Assembly: GCA_947579665.1 (NCBI GenBank)
Contig: OX388344.1
Coordinates: 8,736,346-8,800,345, forward strand
Length of the DNA: 64,000 bases
Source: Sympetrum striolatum
Lineage: Eukaryota > Arthropoda > Insecta > Odonata > Libellulidae
Direction: 5' to 3'
Shown here: piece by piece, positions 25,331-40,590 of the stretch
Layout: every line of letters begins with the position of its first letter
Position numbering within the stretch: the first letter of the stretch is position 1
Position numbers and translations under genes: made by a program
The notes under the pieces: model-generated
Told to the model about the DNA's origin: nothing
The model's database searches: none
What the model saw: the letters and a program-made list of their open reading frames with translations, nothing else

Positions 25331-27920
25331 GTTCGGAAGTTCATCCAAATGCTGCCGAAAGATAATAATGAAAGTTAATTATATTTACTTTTGATAACAA
25401 TTACGAATCACAAAATAGGTACAGCAATAGCATTCTTATCCATTTTTACTTAGTTAATTTGAGTTCGCATCCCTCGACCAAGCACCATCTACCAGCACCA
25501 CCCTGCTCCTTATATCGCATCGTCATGGCTTCGGAAGTTCATCCAAATGCTGCCGAAAGATAAGAATGAAAGTTAATTATATTTACTTTTGATAACAATG
25601 ACGAATCACTAAATAGGTACAGCAATAGCATTCTTATCCATTTGTACTTAGTTAATTTGAGTTCGACTCCCTCGACCAAGAACCATCTCTCAGCACCACC
25701 CTGCTCCTTATATCGCATTGTCATGGCTTCGAAAGTTGATCCAAATGCTGCCGAAAGGTAATAATGAAAGTTAATTATATTTACTTTTGATAACAATTAC
25801 GAATCACAAAATAGGTACAGCAATAGCATTCTTATCCATTTGTACTTAGTTAATTTGAGTTCGCATCCCTCGACCAAGCACCATCATTCATCACCACCCT
25901 GCTCCTTATATCGCATCGTCATGGCTTCGGAAGTTCATCCAAATGCTACCGAAAGATAAGAATGAAAGTTAATTATATTTACTTTTGATAACAATGACGA
26001 ATCACAAAATAGGTACAGCAATAGCATTCTTATCCATTTGTACTTAGTTAATTTGAGTTCGCATCCCTCGACCAAGCACCATCATTCATCACCACCCTGC
26101 TCCTTATATCGCATCGTCATGGCTTCGGAAGTTCATCCATATGCTGCCGAAAGATAATAATGAAAGTTAATTATATTTACTTTTGATAACAATTACGAAT
26201 CACAAAATAGGTACAGCAATAGCATTCTTATCCATTTGTACTTAGTTAATTTGAGTTCGCATCCCTCGACCAAGCACCATCATTCATCACCACCCTGCTC
26301 CTTATATCGCATCGTCATGGCTTCGGAAGTTCATCCAAATGCTGCCGAAAGATAAGAATGAAAGTTAATTATATTTACTTTTGATAACAATGACGAATCA
26401 CAAAATAGGTACAGCAATAGCATTCTTATCCATTTGTACTTAGTTAATTTGAGTTCGCATCCCTCGACCAAGCACCATCATTCATCACCACCCTGCTCCT
26501 TATATCGCATCGTCATGGCTTCGGAAGTTCATCCAAATGCTGCCGAAAGATAATAATGAAAGTTAATTATATTTACTTTTGATAACAATGACGAATCACA
26601 AAATAGGTACAGCAATAGCATTCTTATCCATTTGTACTTAGTTAATTTGAGTTCGCATCCCTCGACCAAGCACCATCATTCATCACCACCCTGCTCCTTA
26701 TATCGCATCGTCATGGCTTCGGAAGTTCATCCAAATGCTGCCGAAAGATAAGAATGAAAGTTAATTATATTTACTTTTGATAACAATGACGAATCACAAA
26801 ATAGGTACAGCAATAGCATTCTTATCCATTTGTACTTAGTTAATTTGAGTTCGCATCCCTCGACCAAGCACCATTATTCATCACCACCCTGCTCCTTATA
26901 TCGCATCGTCATGGCTTCGGAAGTTCATCCAAATGCTGCCGAAAGATAATAATGAAAGTTAATTATATTTACTTTTGATAACAATTACGAATCACAAAAT
27001 AGGTACAGCAATAGCATTCTTATCCATTTGTACTTAGTTAATTTGAGTTCGCATCCCTCGACCAAGCACCATCATTCATCACCACCCTGCTCCTTATATC
27101 GCATCGTCATGGCTTCGGAAGTTCATCCAAATGCTGCCGAAAGATAAGAATGAAAGTCAATTATATTTACTCTTGATAACAATGACGAATCACAAAATAG
27201 GTACAGCAATAGCATTCTTATCCATTTGTACTTAGTTAATTTGAGTTCGCATCCCTCGACCAAGCACCATCATTCATCACCACCCTGCTCCTTATATCGC
27301 ATCGTCATGGCTTCGGAAGTTCATCCAAATGCTGCCGAAGATAAGAATGAAAGTTAATTATATTTACTTTTGATAACAATGACGAATCACAAAATAGGTA
27401 CAGCAATAGCATTCTTATCCATTTGTACTTAGTTAATTTGAGTTCGCATCCCTCGACCAAGCACCATCATTCATCACCACCCTGCTCCTTATATCGCATC
27501 GTCATGGCTTCGGAAGTTCATCCAAATGCTGCCGAAAGATAATAATGAAAGTTAATTATATTTACTTTTGATAACAATTACGAATCACAAAATAGGTACA
27601 GAAATAGCATTCTTATCCATTTGTACTTAGTTAATTTGAGTTCGCATCCCTCGACCAAGCACCATCATTCATCACCACCCTGCTCCTTATATCGCATCGT
27701 CATGGCTTCGGAAGTTCATCCAAATGCTGCCGAAAGATAATAATGAAAGTTAATTATATTTACTTTTGATAATAATTACGAATCACAAAATAGGTACAGC
27801 AATAGCATTCTTATCCATTTGTACTTAGTTAATTTGAGTTCGCATCCCTCGACCAAGCACCATCATTCATCACCACCCTGCTCCTTATATCGCATCGTCA
27901 TGGCTTCGGAAGGTCATCCA
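25331..27920. repeat. Satellite segment shared with 53.84-56.43 kb
   Basis: This stretch of full-length monomers pairs with copy B at offset 28,506, including CGACTCCCTCGACCAAGAACC near 25665/54171, TTCATCCATATG near 26132/54638 and the AAAGTCAATT...ACTCTT monomer near 27154/55660. The 85-codon minus-strand open frame at 25539-25796 exists because one monomer has TTGATCC, which removes the usual TGA. No gene is proposed. Confidence 0.75.
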
Positions 27921-30900
27921 AATGCTGCCGAAAGATAATAATGAAAGTTAATTATATTTACTTTTGATAACAATTACGAATCACAAAATAGGTACAGCAA
28001 TAGCATTCTTATCCATTTGTACTTAGTTAATTTGAGTTCGCATCCCTCGACCAAGCACCATTATTCATCACCACCCTGCTCCTTATATCGCATCGTCATG
28101 GCTTCGGAAGTTCATCCAAATGCTGCCGAAAGATAATAATGAAAGTTAATTATATTTACTTTTGATAACAATTACGAATCACAAAATAGGTACAGCAATA
28201 GCATTCTTATCCATTTTTACTTAGTTAATTTGAGTTCGCATCCCTCGACCAAGCACCATCTACCAGCACCACCCTGCTCCTTATATCGCATCGTCATGGC
28301 TTCGGAAGTTCATCCAAATGCTGCCGAAAGATAAGAATGAAAGTTAATTATATTTACTTTTGATAACAATGACGAATCACTAAATAGGTACAGGAATAGC
28401 ATTCTTATCCATTTGTACTTAGTTAATTTGAGTTCGCATCCCTCGACCAAGAACCATCTCTCAGCACCACCCTGCTCCTTATATCGCATTGTCATGGCTT
28501 CGAAAGTTGATCCAAATGCTGCCGAAAGGTAATAATGAAAGTTAATTATATTTACTTTTGATAACAATTACGAATCACAAAATAGGTATAGCAATAGCAT
28601 TCTTATCCATTTTTACTTAGTTAATTTGAGTTCGCATCCCTCGACCAAGCACCATCTACCAGCACCACCCTGCTCCTTATATCGCATCGTCATGGCTTCG
28701 GAAGTTCATCCAAATGCTGCCGAAAGATAATAATGAAAGTTAATTATATTTACTTTTGATAACAATTACGAATCACAAAATAGGTACAGCAATAGCATTC
28801 TTATCCATTTGTACTTAGTTAATTTGAGTTCGCATCCCTCGACCAAGCACCATCTTTCAGCACCACCCTGCTCTTATATCGCATCGTCATGGCTTCGGAA
28901 GTTCATCCAAATGCTGCCGAAAGATAATAATGAAAGTTAATTATATTTACTTTTGATAACAATGTCGAATCACAAAATAGGTACAGCAATAGCATTCTTA
29001 TCCATTTGTACTTAGTTAATTTGAGTTCGCATCCCTCGACCAAGCACCATCATTCATCACCACCCTGCTCCTTATATCGCATCGTCATGGCTTCGGAAGT
29101 TCATCCAAATGCTGCCGAAAGATAATAATGAAAGTTAATTATATTTACTTTTGATAACAATTACGAATCACAAAATAGGTACAGCAATAGCATTCTTATC
29201 CATTTGTACTTAGTTAATTTGAGTTCGCATCCCTCGACCAAGCACCATCATTCATCACCACCCTGCTCCTTATATCGCATCGTCATGGCTTCGGAAGTTC
29301 ATCCAAATGCTGCCGAAAGATAATAATGAAAGTTAATTATATTTACTTTTGATAACAATTACGAATCACAAAATAGGTACAGCAATAGCATTCTTATCCA
29401 TTTGTACTTAGTTAATTTGAGTTCGCATCCCTCGACCAAGCACCATCTTTCAGCACCACCCTGCTCTTATATCGCATCGTCATGGCTTCGGAAGCTCATC
29501 CAAATGCTGCCGAAAGATAATAATGAAAGTTAATTATATTTACTTTTGATAACAATGACGAATCACAAAATAGGTACAGCAATAGCATTCTTATCCATTT
29601 GTACTTAGTGAATTTGAGTTCGCATCCCTCGACCAAGCACCATCATTCATCACCACCCTGCTCCTTATATCGCATCGTCATGGCTTCGGAAGTTCATCCA
29701 AATGCTGCCGAAAGATAATAATGAAAGTTAATTATATTTACTTTTGATAACAATTACGAATCACAAAATAGGTACAGCAATAGCATTCTTATCCATTTGT
29801 ACTTAGTTAATTTGAGTTCGCATCCCTCGACCAAGCACCATTATTCATCACCACCCTGCTCCTTATATCGCATCGTCATGGCTTCGGAAGTTCATCCAAA
29901 TGCTGCCGAAAGATAATAATGAAAGTTAATTATATTTACTTTTGATAACAATTACGAATCACAAAATAGGTACAGCAATAGCATTCTTATCCATTTTTAC
30001 TTAGTTAATTTGAGTTCGCATCCCTCGACCAAGCACCATCTACCAGCACCACCCTGCTCCTTATATCGCATCGTCATGGCTTCGGAAGTTCATCCAAATG
30101 CTGCCGAATGATAAGAATGAAAGTTAATTATATTTACTTTTGATAACAATGACGAATCACTAAATAGGTACAGGAATAGCATTCTTATCCATTTGTACTT
30201 AGTTAATTTGAGTTCGCATCCCTCGACCAAGAACCATCTCTCAGCACCACCCTGCTCCTTATATCGCATTGTCATGGCTTCGAAAGTTGATCCAAATGCT
30301 GCCGAAAGGTAATAATGAAAGTTAATTATATTTACTTTTGATAACAATTACGAATCACAAAATAGGTATAGCAATAGCATTCTTATCCATTTTTACTTAG
30401 TTAATTTGAGTTCGCATCCCTCGACCAAGCACCATCTACCAGCACCACCCTGCTCCTTATATCGCATCGTCATGGCTTCGGAAGTTCATCCAAATGCTGC
30501 CGAAAGATAATAATGAAAGTTAATTATATTTACTTTTGATAACAATTACGAATCACAAAATAGGTACAGCAATAGCATTCTTATCCATTTGTACTTAGTT
30601 AATTTGAGTTCGCATCCCTCGACCAAGCACCATCTTTCAGCACCACCCTGCTCTTATATCGCATCGTCATGGCTTCGGAAGTTCATCCAAATGCTGCCGA
30701 AAGATAATAATGAAAGTTAATTATATTTACTTTTGATAACAATGACGAATCACAAAATAGGTACAGCAATAGCATTCTTATCCATTTGTACTTAGTTAAT
30801 TTGAGTTCGCATCCCTCGACCAAGCACCATCATTCATCACCACCCTGCTCCTTATATCGCATCGTCATGGCTTCGGAAGTTCATCCAAATGCTGCCGAAA

Positions 30901-31600
30901 GATAATAATGAAAGTTAATTATATTTACTTTTGATAACAATTACGAATCACAAAATAGGTACAGCAATAGCATTCTTATCCATTTGTACTTAGTTAATTT
31001 GAGTTCGCATCCCTCGACCAAGCACCATCATTCATCACCACCCTGCTCCTTATATCGCATCGTCATGGCTTCGGAAGTTCATCCAAATGCTGCCGAAAGA
31101 TAATAATGAAAGTTAATTATATTTACTTTTGATAACAATTACGAATCACAAAATAGGTACAGCAATAGCATTCTTATCCATTTGTACTTAGTTAATTTGA
31201 GTTCGCATCCCTCGACCAAGCACCATCTTTCAGCACCACCCTGCTCTTATATCGCATCGTCATGGCTTCGGAAGCTCATCCAAATGCTGCCGAAAGATAA
31301 TAATGAAAGTTAATTATATTTACTTTTGATAACAATGACGAATCACAAAATAGGTACAGCAATAGCATTCTTATCCATTTGTACTTAGTGAATTTGAGTT
31401 CGCATCCCTCGACCAAGCACCATCATTCATCACCACCCTGCTCCTTATATCGCATCGTCATGGCTTCGGAAGTTCATCCAAATGCTGCCGAAAGATAATA
31501 ATGAAAGTTAATTATATTTACTTTTGATAACAATTACGAATCACAAAATAGGTACAGCAATAGCATTCTTATCCATTTGTACTTAGTTAATTTGAGTTCG
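27920..31600. repeat. 1780-bp (9-monomer) tandem duplication, copy A
   Basis: Pairs 1780 bp apart include CATTATTCAT at 28059/29839, GAAGCTCATC at 29491/31271, TTAGTGAATTT near 29606/31386, ACAGGAATAG near 28391/30171 and AGGTATAGC near 28586/30366. Similarity ends on the left at AAGGTCATCC (about 27910) and on the right near 31620, where the hexamer region changes. GAATGATAAG near 30107 is private to the second unit. Confidence 0.88.
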
Positions 31601-32136
31601 CATCCCTCGACCAAGCACCATCATTCATCACCACCCTGCTCCTTCTATCGCATCGTCATGGCTTCGGAAGTTCATCTAAATGCTGCCGAAAGATAATAAT
31701 GAAAGTTAATTATATTTACTTTTGATAACAATTACGAATCACAAAATAGGTACAGCAATAGCATTCTTATCCATTTTTACTTAGTTAATTTGAGTTCGCA
31801 TCCCTCGACCAAGCACCATCTACCAGCACCACCCTGCTCCTTATATCGCATCGTCATGGCTTCGGAAGTTCATCCAAATGCTGCCGAAAGATAATAATGA
31901 AAGTTAATTATATTTACTTTTGATAACAATTACGAATCACAAAATAGGTACAGCAATAGCATTCTTATCCATTTTTACTTAGTTAATTTGAGTTCGCATC
32001 CCTCGACCAAGCACCATCTACCAGCACCACCCTGCTCCTTATATCGCATCGTCATGGCTTCGGAAGTTCATCCAAATGCTGCCGAAAGATAATAATGAAA
32101 GTTAATTATATTTACTTTTGATAACAATGACGAATC

Positions 32137-34467
32137 ACAAAATAGGTACAGAAATAGCATTCTTATCCATTTGTACTTAGTTAATTTGAGTTCGCATCCC
32201 TCGACCAAGCACCATCATTCATCACCACCCTGCTCCTTATATCGCATCGTCTTGGCTTCGGAAGTTCATCCAAATGCTGCCGAAAGATAATAATGAAAGT
32301 TAATTATATTTACTTTTGATTACAATTACGAATCACAAAATAGGTACAGCAATAGCATTCTTATCCATTTTTACTTAGTTAATTTGAGTTCGCATCCCTC
32401 GACCAAGCACCATCTACCAGCACCACCCTGCTCTTATATCGCATCGTCATGGCTTCGGAAGTTCATCCAAATGCTGCCGAAAGATAATAATGAAAGTTAA
32501 TTATATTTACTTTTGATAACAATGACGAATCACAAAATAGGTAAAGCAATAGCATTCTTATCCATTTGTACTTAGTTAATTTGAGTTCGCATCCCTCGAC
32601 CAAGCACCATCATTCATCACCACCCTGCTCCTTATATCGCATCGTCATGGCTTCGGAAGTTCATCCAAATGCTGCCGAAAGATAATAATGAAAGTTAATT
32701 ATATTTACTTTTGATAACAATTACGAATCACAAAATAGGTACAGCAATAGCATTCTTATCCATTTTTACTTAGTTAATTTGAGTTCGCATCCCTCGACCA
32801 AGCACCATCTACCAGCACCACCCTGCTCCTTATATCGCATCGTCATGGCTTCGGAAGTTCATCCAAATGCTGCCGAAAGATAATAATGAAAGTTAATTAT
32901 ATTTACTTTTGATAACAATTACGAATCACAAAATAGGTACAGCAATAGCATTCTTATCCATTTGTACTTAGTTAATTTGAGTTCGCATCCCTCGACCAAG
33001 CACCATCATTCATCACCACCCTGCTCCTTATATCCCATCGTCATGGCTTCGGAAGTTCATCCAAATGCTGCCGAAAGATAATAATGAAAGTTAATTATAT
33101 TTACTTTTGATAACAATTACGAATCACAAAATAGGTACAGCAATAGCATTCTTATCCATTTTTACTTAGTTAATTTGAGTTCGCATCCCTCGACCAAGCA
33201 CCATCTACCAGCACCACCCTGCTCCTTATATCGCATCGTCATGGCTTCGGAAGTTCATCCAAATGCTGCCGAAAGATAAGAATGAAAGTTAATTATATTT
33301 ACTTTTGATAACAATGACGAATCACAAAATAGGTACAGCAATAGCATTCTTATCCATTTGTACTTAGTTAATTTGAGTTCGCATCCCTCGACCAAGCACC
33401 ATCTCTCAGCACCACCCTGCTCCTTATATCGCATCTTCATGGCTTCGGAAGTTCATCCAAATGCTGCCAAAAGATAATAATGAAAGTTAATTATATTTAC
33501 TTTTGATAACAATTACGAATCACAAAATAGGTACAGCAATAGCATTCTTATCCATTTGTACTTAGTTAATTTGAGTTCGCATCCCTCGACCAAGCACCAT
33601 CTTTCAGCACCACCCTGCTCTTATATCGCATCGTCATGGCTTCGGAAGTTCATTCAAATGCTGCCGAAAGATAATAATGAAAGTTAATTATATTTACTTT
33701 TGATAACAATTACTAATCACAAAATAGGTACAGCAATAGCATTCTTATCCATTTTTACTTAGTTAATTTGAGTTCGCATCCCTCGACCAAGCACCATCAT
33801 TCATCACCACCCTGCTCCTTATATCGCATCGTCATGGCTTCGGATGTTCATCCAAATGCTGCCGAAAGATAATAATGAAAGTTAATTATATTTACTTTTG
33901 ATAACAATGACGAATCACAAAATAGGTACAGCAATAGCATTCTTATCCATTTGTACTTAGTTAATTTGAGTTCGCATCCCTCGACCAAGCACCATCATTC
34001 ATCACCACCCTGCTCCTTATATCGCATCGTCATGGCTTCGGAAGTTCATCCAAATGCTGCCGAAAGATAATAATGAAAGTTAATTATATTTACTTTTGAT
34101 AACAATTACGAATCACAAAATAGGTACAGCAATAGCATTCTTATCCATTTTTACTTAGTTAATTTGAGTTCGCATCCCTCGACCAAGCACCATCTACCAG
34201 CCCCACCCTGCTCCTTATATCGCATCGTCATGGCTTCGGAAGTTCATCCAAATGCTGCCGAAAGATAAGAATGAAAGTTAATTATATTTACTTTTGATAA
34301 CAATGACGAATCACAAAATAGGTACAGCAATAGCATTCTTATCCATTTGTACTTAGTTAATTTGAGTTCGCATCCCTCGACCAAGCACCATCTCTCAGCA
34401 CCACCCTGCTCCTTATATCGCATCGTCATGGCTTTCTAAGTTCATCCAAATGCTGCCGAAAGATAAT
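32137..34467. repeat. Higher-order paralog block, copy 2 of 4
   Basis: Matches 11240-13570 at offset 20,897 (ACAGAAATAG 32148, GGTAAAGC 32538, CATCTTCATGG 33435). It ends at the GCTTTCTAAG variant (34431), which it shares only with the fourth copy. The next monomer in copies 1 and 3, the AACTTTCAGC type, is missing here, and the offset drops by one monomer to 20,700. Confidence 0.85.
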
Positions 34468-34649
34468 AATGAAAGTTAATTATATTTACTTTTGATAACA
34501 ATTACGAATCACAAAATAGGTACAGCAATAGCATTCTTATCCATTTGTACTTAGTTAATTTGAGTTCGCATCCCTCGACCAAGCACCATCTACCAGCACC
34601 ACCCTGCTCCTTATATCGCATCGTCATGGCTTCGGATGTTCATCCAAAT

Positions 34650-37600
34650 GCTGCCGAAAGATAAGAATGAAAGTTAATTATATTTACTTTTGATAACAAT
34701 GACGAATCACAAAATAGGTACAGCAATAGCATTCTTATCCATTTGTACTTAGTTAATTTGAGTTCGCATCCCTCGACCAAGCACCATCATTCATCACCAC
34801 CCTGCTCCTTATATCGCATCGTCATGGCTTCGGAAGTTCATCCAAATGCTGCCGAAAGATAATAATGAAAGTTAATTATATTTACTTTTGATAACAATTA
34901 CGAATCACAAAATAGGTACAGCAATAGCATTCTTATCCATTTGTACTTAGTTAATTTGAGTTCGCATCCCTCGACCAAGCACCATCATTCATCACCACCC
35001 TGCTGCTTATATCGCATCGTCATGGCTTCGGATGTTCATCCAAATGCTGCCGAAAGATAATAATGAAAGTTAATTATATTTACTTTTGATAACAATGACG
35101 AATCACAAAATAGGTACAGCAATAGCATTCTTATCCATTTGTACTTAGTTAATTTGAGTTCGCATCCCTCGACCAAGCACCATCATTCATCACCACCCTG
35201 CTCCTTATATCGCATCGTCATGGCTTCGGAAGTTCATCCAAATGCTGCCGAAAGATAATAATGAAAGTTAATTATATTTACTTTTGATAACAATTACGAA
35301 TCACAAAATAGGTACAGCAATAGCATTCTTATCCATTTTTACTTAGTTAATTTGAGTTCGCATCCCTCGACCAAGCACCATCTACCAGCCCCACCCTGCT
35401 CCTTATATCGCATCGTCATGGCTTCGGAAGTTCATCCAAATGCTGCCGAAAGATAAGAATGAAAGTTAATTATATTTACTTTTGATAACAATGACGAATC
35501 ACAAAATAGGTACAGCAATAGCATTCTTATCCATTTGTACTTAGTTAATTTGAGTTCGCATCCCTCGACCAAGCACCATCTCTCAGCACCACCCTGCTCC
35601 TTATATCGCATCGTCATGGCTTCGGAAGTTCATCCAAATGCTGCCGAAAGATAATAATGAAAGTTAATTATATTTACTTTTGATAACAATTACGAATCGC
35701 AAAATAGGTACAGCAATAGCATTCTTATCCATTTGTACTTAGTTAATTTGAGTTCGCATCCCTCGACCAAGCACCAACTTTCAGCACTACCCTGCTCTTA
35801 TATCGCATCGTCATGGCTTCGGAAGTTCATCCAAATGCTGCCGAAAGATAATAATGAAAGTTAATTATATTTACTTTTGATAACAATGACGAATCACAAA
35901 ATAGGTACAGCAATAGCATTCTTATCCATTTGTACTTAGTTAATTTGAGTTCGCATCCCTCGACCAAGCACCATCATTCATCACCACCCTGCTCCTTATA
36001 TCGCATCGTCATGGCTTCGGAAGTTCATCCAAATGCTGCCGAAAGATAATAATGAAAGTTAATTATATTTACTTTTAAAACAATTAAGAATCACAAAATA
36101 GGTACAGCAATAGCATTCTTATCCATTTTTACTTAGTTAATTTGAGTTCGCATCCCTCGACCAAGCACCATCTACCAGCACCACCCTGCTCCTTATATCG
36201 CATCGTCATGGCTTCGGAAGTTCATCCAAATGCTGCCGAAAGATAAGAATGAAAGTAAATTATATTTACTTTTGATAACAATGACGAATCACAAAATAGG
36301 TACAGCAATAGCATTCTTATCCATTTGTACTTAGTTAATTTGAGTTCGCATCCCTCGACCAAGCACCATCATTCATCACCACCCTGCTCCTTATATCGCA
36401 TCGTCATGGCTTCGGAAGTTCATCCAAATGCTGCCGAAAGATAATAATGAAAGTTAATTATATTTACTTTTGATAACAATTACGAATCACAAAATAGGTA
36501 CAGCAATAGCATTCTTATCCATTTGTACTTAGTTAATTTGAGTTCGCATCCCTCGACCAAGCACCATCATTCATCACCACCCTGCTCCTTATATCGCATC
36601 GTCATGGCTTCGGATGTTCATCCAAATGCTGCCGAAAGATAATAATGAAAGTTAATTATATTTACTTTTGATAACAATGACGAATCACAAAATAGGTACA
36701 GCAATAGCATTCTTATCCATTTGTACTTAGTTAATTTGAGTTCGCATCCCTCGACCAAGTACCATCATTCATCACCACCCTGCTCCTTATATCGCATCGT
36801 CATGGCTTCGGAAGTTCATCCAAATGCTGCCGAAAGATAATAATGAAAGTTAATTATATTTACTTTTGATAACAATGACGAATCACAAAATAGGTACAGC
36901 AATAGTATTCTTATCCATTTGTACTTAGTTAATTTGAGTTCGCATCCCTCGACCAAGCACCATCATTCATCACCACCCTGCTCCTTATATCGCATCGTCA
37001 TGTCTTCGGAAGTTCATCCAAATGCTGCCGAAAGATAATAATGAAAGTTAATTATATTTACTTTTGATAACAATTACGAATCACAAAATAGGTACAGCAA
37101 TAGCATTCTTATCCATTTGTACTTAGTTAATTTGAGTTCGCATCCCTCGACCAAGCACCATCATTCATCACCACCCTGCTCCTTATATCGCATCGTCATG
37201 GCTTCGGAAGTTCATCCAAATGCTGCCGAAAGATAATAATGAAAGTTAATTATATTTACTTTTGATAACAATGACGAATCACAAAATAGGTACAGCAATA
37301 GCATTCTTATCCATTTGTACTTAGTTAATTTGAGTTCGCATCCCTCGACCAAGCACCATCATTCATCACCACCCTGCTCCTTATATCGCATCGTCATGGC
37401 TTCGGATGTTCATCCAAATGCTGCCGAAAGATAATAATGAAAGTTTATTATATTTACTTTTGATAACAATGACGAATCACAAAATAGGTACAGCAATAGC
37501 ATTCTTATCCATTTGTACTTAGTTAATTTGAGTTCGCATCCCTCGACCAAGCACCATCATTCATCACCACCCTGCTCCTTATATCACAAAATAGGTACAG

Positions 37601-39320
37601 CAATAGCATTCTTATCCATTTGTACTTGGTTAATTTGAGTTCGCATCCCTCGACCAAGCACCATCATTCATCACCACCCTGCTCCTTATATCGCATCGTC
37701 ATGGCTTCGGAAGTTCATCCAAATGCTGCCGAAAGATAAGAATGAAAGTTAATTATATTTACTTTTGATAACAATGACGAATCACAAAATAGGTACAGCA
37801 ATAGCATTCTTATCCATTTGTACTTAGTTAATTTGAGTTCGCATCCCTCGACCAAGCACCATCATTCATCACCACCCTGCTCCTTATATCGCATCGTCAT
37901 GGCTTCGGAAGTTCATCCAAATGCTGCCGAAAGATAATAATGAAAGTTAATTATATTTACTTTTGATAACAATTACGAATCACAAAATAGGTACAGCAAT
38001 AGCATTCTTATCCATTTGTACTTAGTTAATTTGAGTTCGCATCCCTCGACCAAGCACCATCATTCATCACCACCCTGCTCCTTATATCGCATCGTCATGG
38101 CTTCGGATGTTCATCCAAATGCTGCCGAAAGATAATAATGAAAGTTAATTATATTTACTTTTGATAACAATGACGAATCACAAAATAGGTACAGCAATAG
38201 CATTCTTATCCATTTGTACTTAGTTAATTTGAGTTCGCATCCCTCGACCAAGCACCATCATTCATCACCACCCTGCTCCTTATATCGCATCGTCATGGCT
38301 TCGGAAGTTCATCCAAATGCTGCCGAAAGATAATAATGAAAGTTAATTATATTTACTTTTGATAACAATTACGAATCACAAAATAGGTACAGCAATAGCA
38401 TTCTTATCCATTTTTACTTAGTTAATTTGAGTTCGCATCCCTCGACCAAGCACCATCTACCAGCCCCACCCTGCTCCTTATATCGCATCGTCATGGCTTC
38501 GGAAGTTCGTCCAAATGCTGCCGAAAGATAAGAATGAAAGTTAATTATATTTACTTTTGATAACAATGACGAATCACAAAATAGGTACAGCAATAGCATT
38601 CTTATCCATTTGTACTTAGTTAATTTGAGTTCGCATCCCTCGACCAAGCACCATCTCTCAGCACCACCCTGCTCCTTATATCGCATCGTCATGGCTTCGG
38701 AAGTTCATCCAAATGCTGCCGAAAGATAATAATGAAAGTTAATTATATTTACTTTTGATAACAATTACGAATCGCAAAATAGGTACAGCAATAGCATTCT
38801 TATCCATTTGTACTTAGTTAATTTGAGTTCGCATCCCTCGACCAAGCACCAACTTTCAGCACTACCCTGCTCTTATATCGCATCGTCATGGCTTCGGAAG
38901 TTCATCCAAATGCTGCCGAAAGATAATAATGAAAGTTAATTATATTTACTTTTGATAACAATGACGAATCACAAAATAGGTACAGCAATAGCATTCTTAT
39001 CCATTTGTACTTAGTTAATTTGAGTTCGCATCCCTCGACCAAGCACCATCATTCATCACCACCCTGCTCCTTATATCGCATCGTCATGGCTTCGGAAGTT
39101 CATCCAAATGCTGCCGAAAGATAATAATGAAAGTTAATTATATTTACTTTTAAAACAATTACGAATCACAAAATAGGTACAGCAATAGCATTCTTATCCA
39201 TTTTTACTTAGTTAATTTGAGTTCGCATCCCTCGACCAAGCACCATCTACCAGCACCACCCTGCTCCTTATATCGCATCGTCATGGCTTCGGAAGTTCAT
39301 CCAAATGCTGCCGAAAGATA
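34650..39320. repeat. 3075-bp tandem duplication spanning a truncated monomer
   Basis: Markers 3075 bp apart: ATAAGAATGA at 34661/37736, GATGTTCATC at 35031/38106, AACTTTCAGC at 35776/38851 and the 1-bp-short TTTTAAAACA near 36076/39151. The period equals 15 full monomers plus the 107-bp one, less two single-base losses. The match covers about 34.65-36.25 kb against 37.72-39.32 kb. Beyond it the AAAGTAAAT variant (36252) has no partner at the expected place. Confidence 0.8.
37525..37631. repeat. Truncated 107-bp monomer, copy 4
   Basis: Same scar, in the older paralogous region 20,700 bp after the 16825 copy. Just after the scar is a private change, TACTTGGTTAA. Its presence here shows that the deletion predates the ~20.9-kb-offset duplication. 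Confidence 0.95.
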
Positions 39321-40590
39321 AGAATGAAAGTTAATTATATTTACTTTTGATAACAATGACGAATCACAAAATAGGTACAGCAATAGCATTCTTATCCATT
39401 TGTACTTAGTTAATTTGAGTTCGCATCCCTCGACCAAGCACCATCATTCATCACCACCCTGCTCCTTATATCGCATCGTCATGGCTTCGGAAGTTCATCC
39501 AAATGCTGCCGAAAGATAATAATGAAAGTTAATTATATTTACTTTTGATAACAATGACGAATCACAAAATAGGTACAGCAATAGCATTCTTATCCATTTG
39601 TACTTAGTTAATTTGAGTTCGCATCCCTCGACCAAGCACCATCATTCATCACCACCCTGCTCCTTATATCGCATCGTCATGGCTTCGGAAGTTCATCCAA
39701 ATGCTGCCGAAAGATAATAATGAAAGTTAATTATATTTACTTTTAAAACAATTACGAATCACAAAATAGGTACAGCAATAGCATTCTTATCCATTTTTAC
39801 TTAGTTAATTTGAGTTCGCATCCCTCGACCAAGCACCATCTACCAGCACCACCCTGCTCCTTATATCGCATCGTCATGGCTTCGGAAGTTCATCCAAATG
39901 CTGCCGAAAGATAATAATGAAAGTTAATTATATTTACTTTTGATAACAATGACGAATCACAAAATAGGTACAGCAATAGCATTCTTATCCATTTGTACTT
40001 AGTTAATTTGAGTTCGCATCCCTCGACCAAGCACCATCATTCATCACCACCCTGCTCCTTATATCGCATCGTCATGGCTTCGGAAGTTCATCCAAATGCT
40101 GCCGAAAGATAATAATGAAAGTTAATTATATTTACTTTTAAAACAATTACGAATCACAAAATAGGTACAGCAATAGCATTCTTATCCATTTTTACTTAGT
40201 TAATTTGAGTTCGCATCCCTCGACCAAGCACCATCTACCAGCACCACCCTGCTCCTTATATCGCATCGTCATGGCTTCGGAAGTTCATCCAAATGCTGCC
40301 GAAAGATAAGAATGAAAGTTAATTATATTTACTTTTGATAACAATGACGAATCACAAAATAGGTACAGCAATAGCATTCTTATCCATTTGTACTTAGTTA
40401 ATTTGAGTTCGCATCCCTCGACCAAGCACCATCATTCATCACCACCCTGCTCCTTATATCGCATCGTCATGGCTTCGGAAGTTCATCCAAATGCTGCCGA
40501 AAGATAATAATGAAAGTTAATTATATTTACTTTTGATAACAATGACGAATCACAAAATAGGTACAGCAATAACATTCTTATCCATTTGTA
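39140..40590. repeat. Local amplification of TTTTAAAACA monomers
   Basis: The 1-bp-short monomer with TTTTAAAACA appears at 39151, 39744, 40139 and 40930, at spacings of 593, 395 and 791 bp. These are exactly 3, 2 and 4 monomers less one base. Each is followed by a TACCAG or ATTCAT monomer in recurring combinations. This points to repeated small unequal exchanges in a short interval. Confidence 0.8.
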
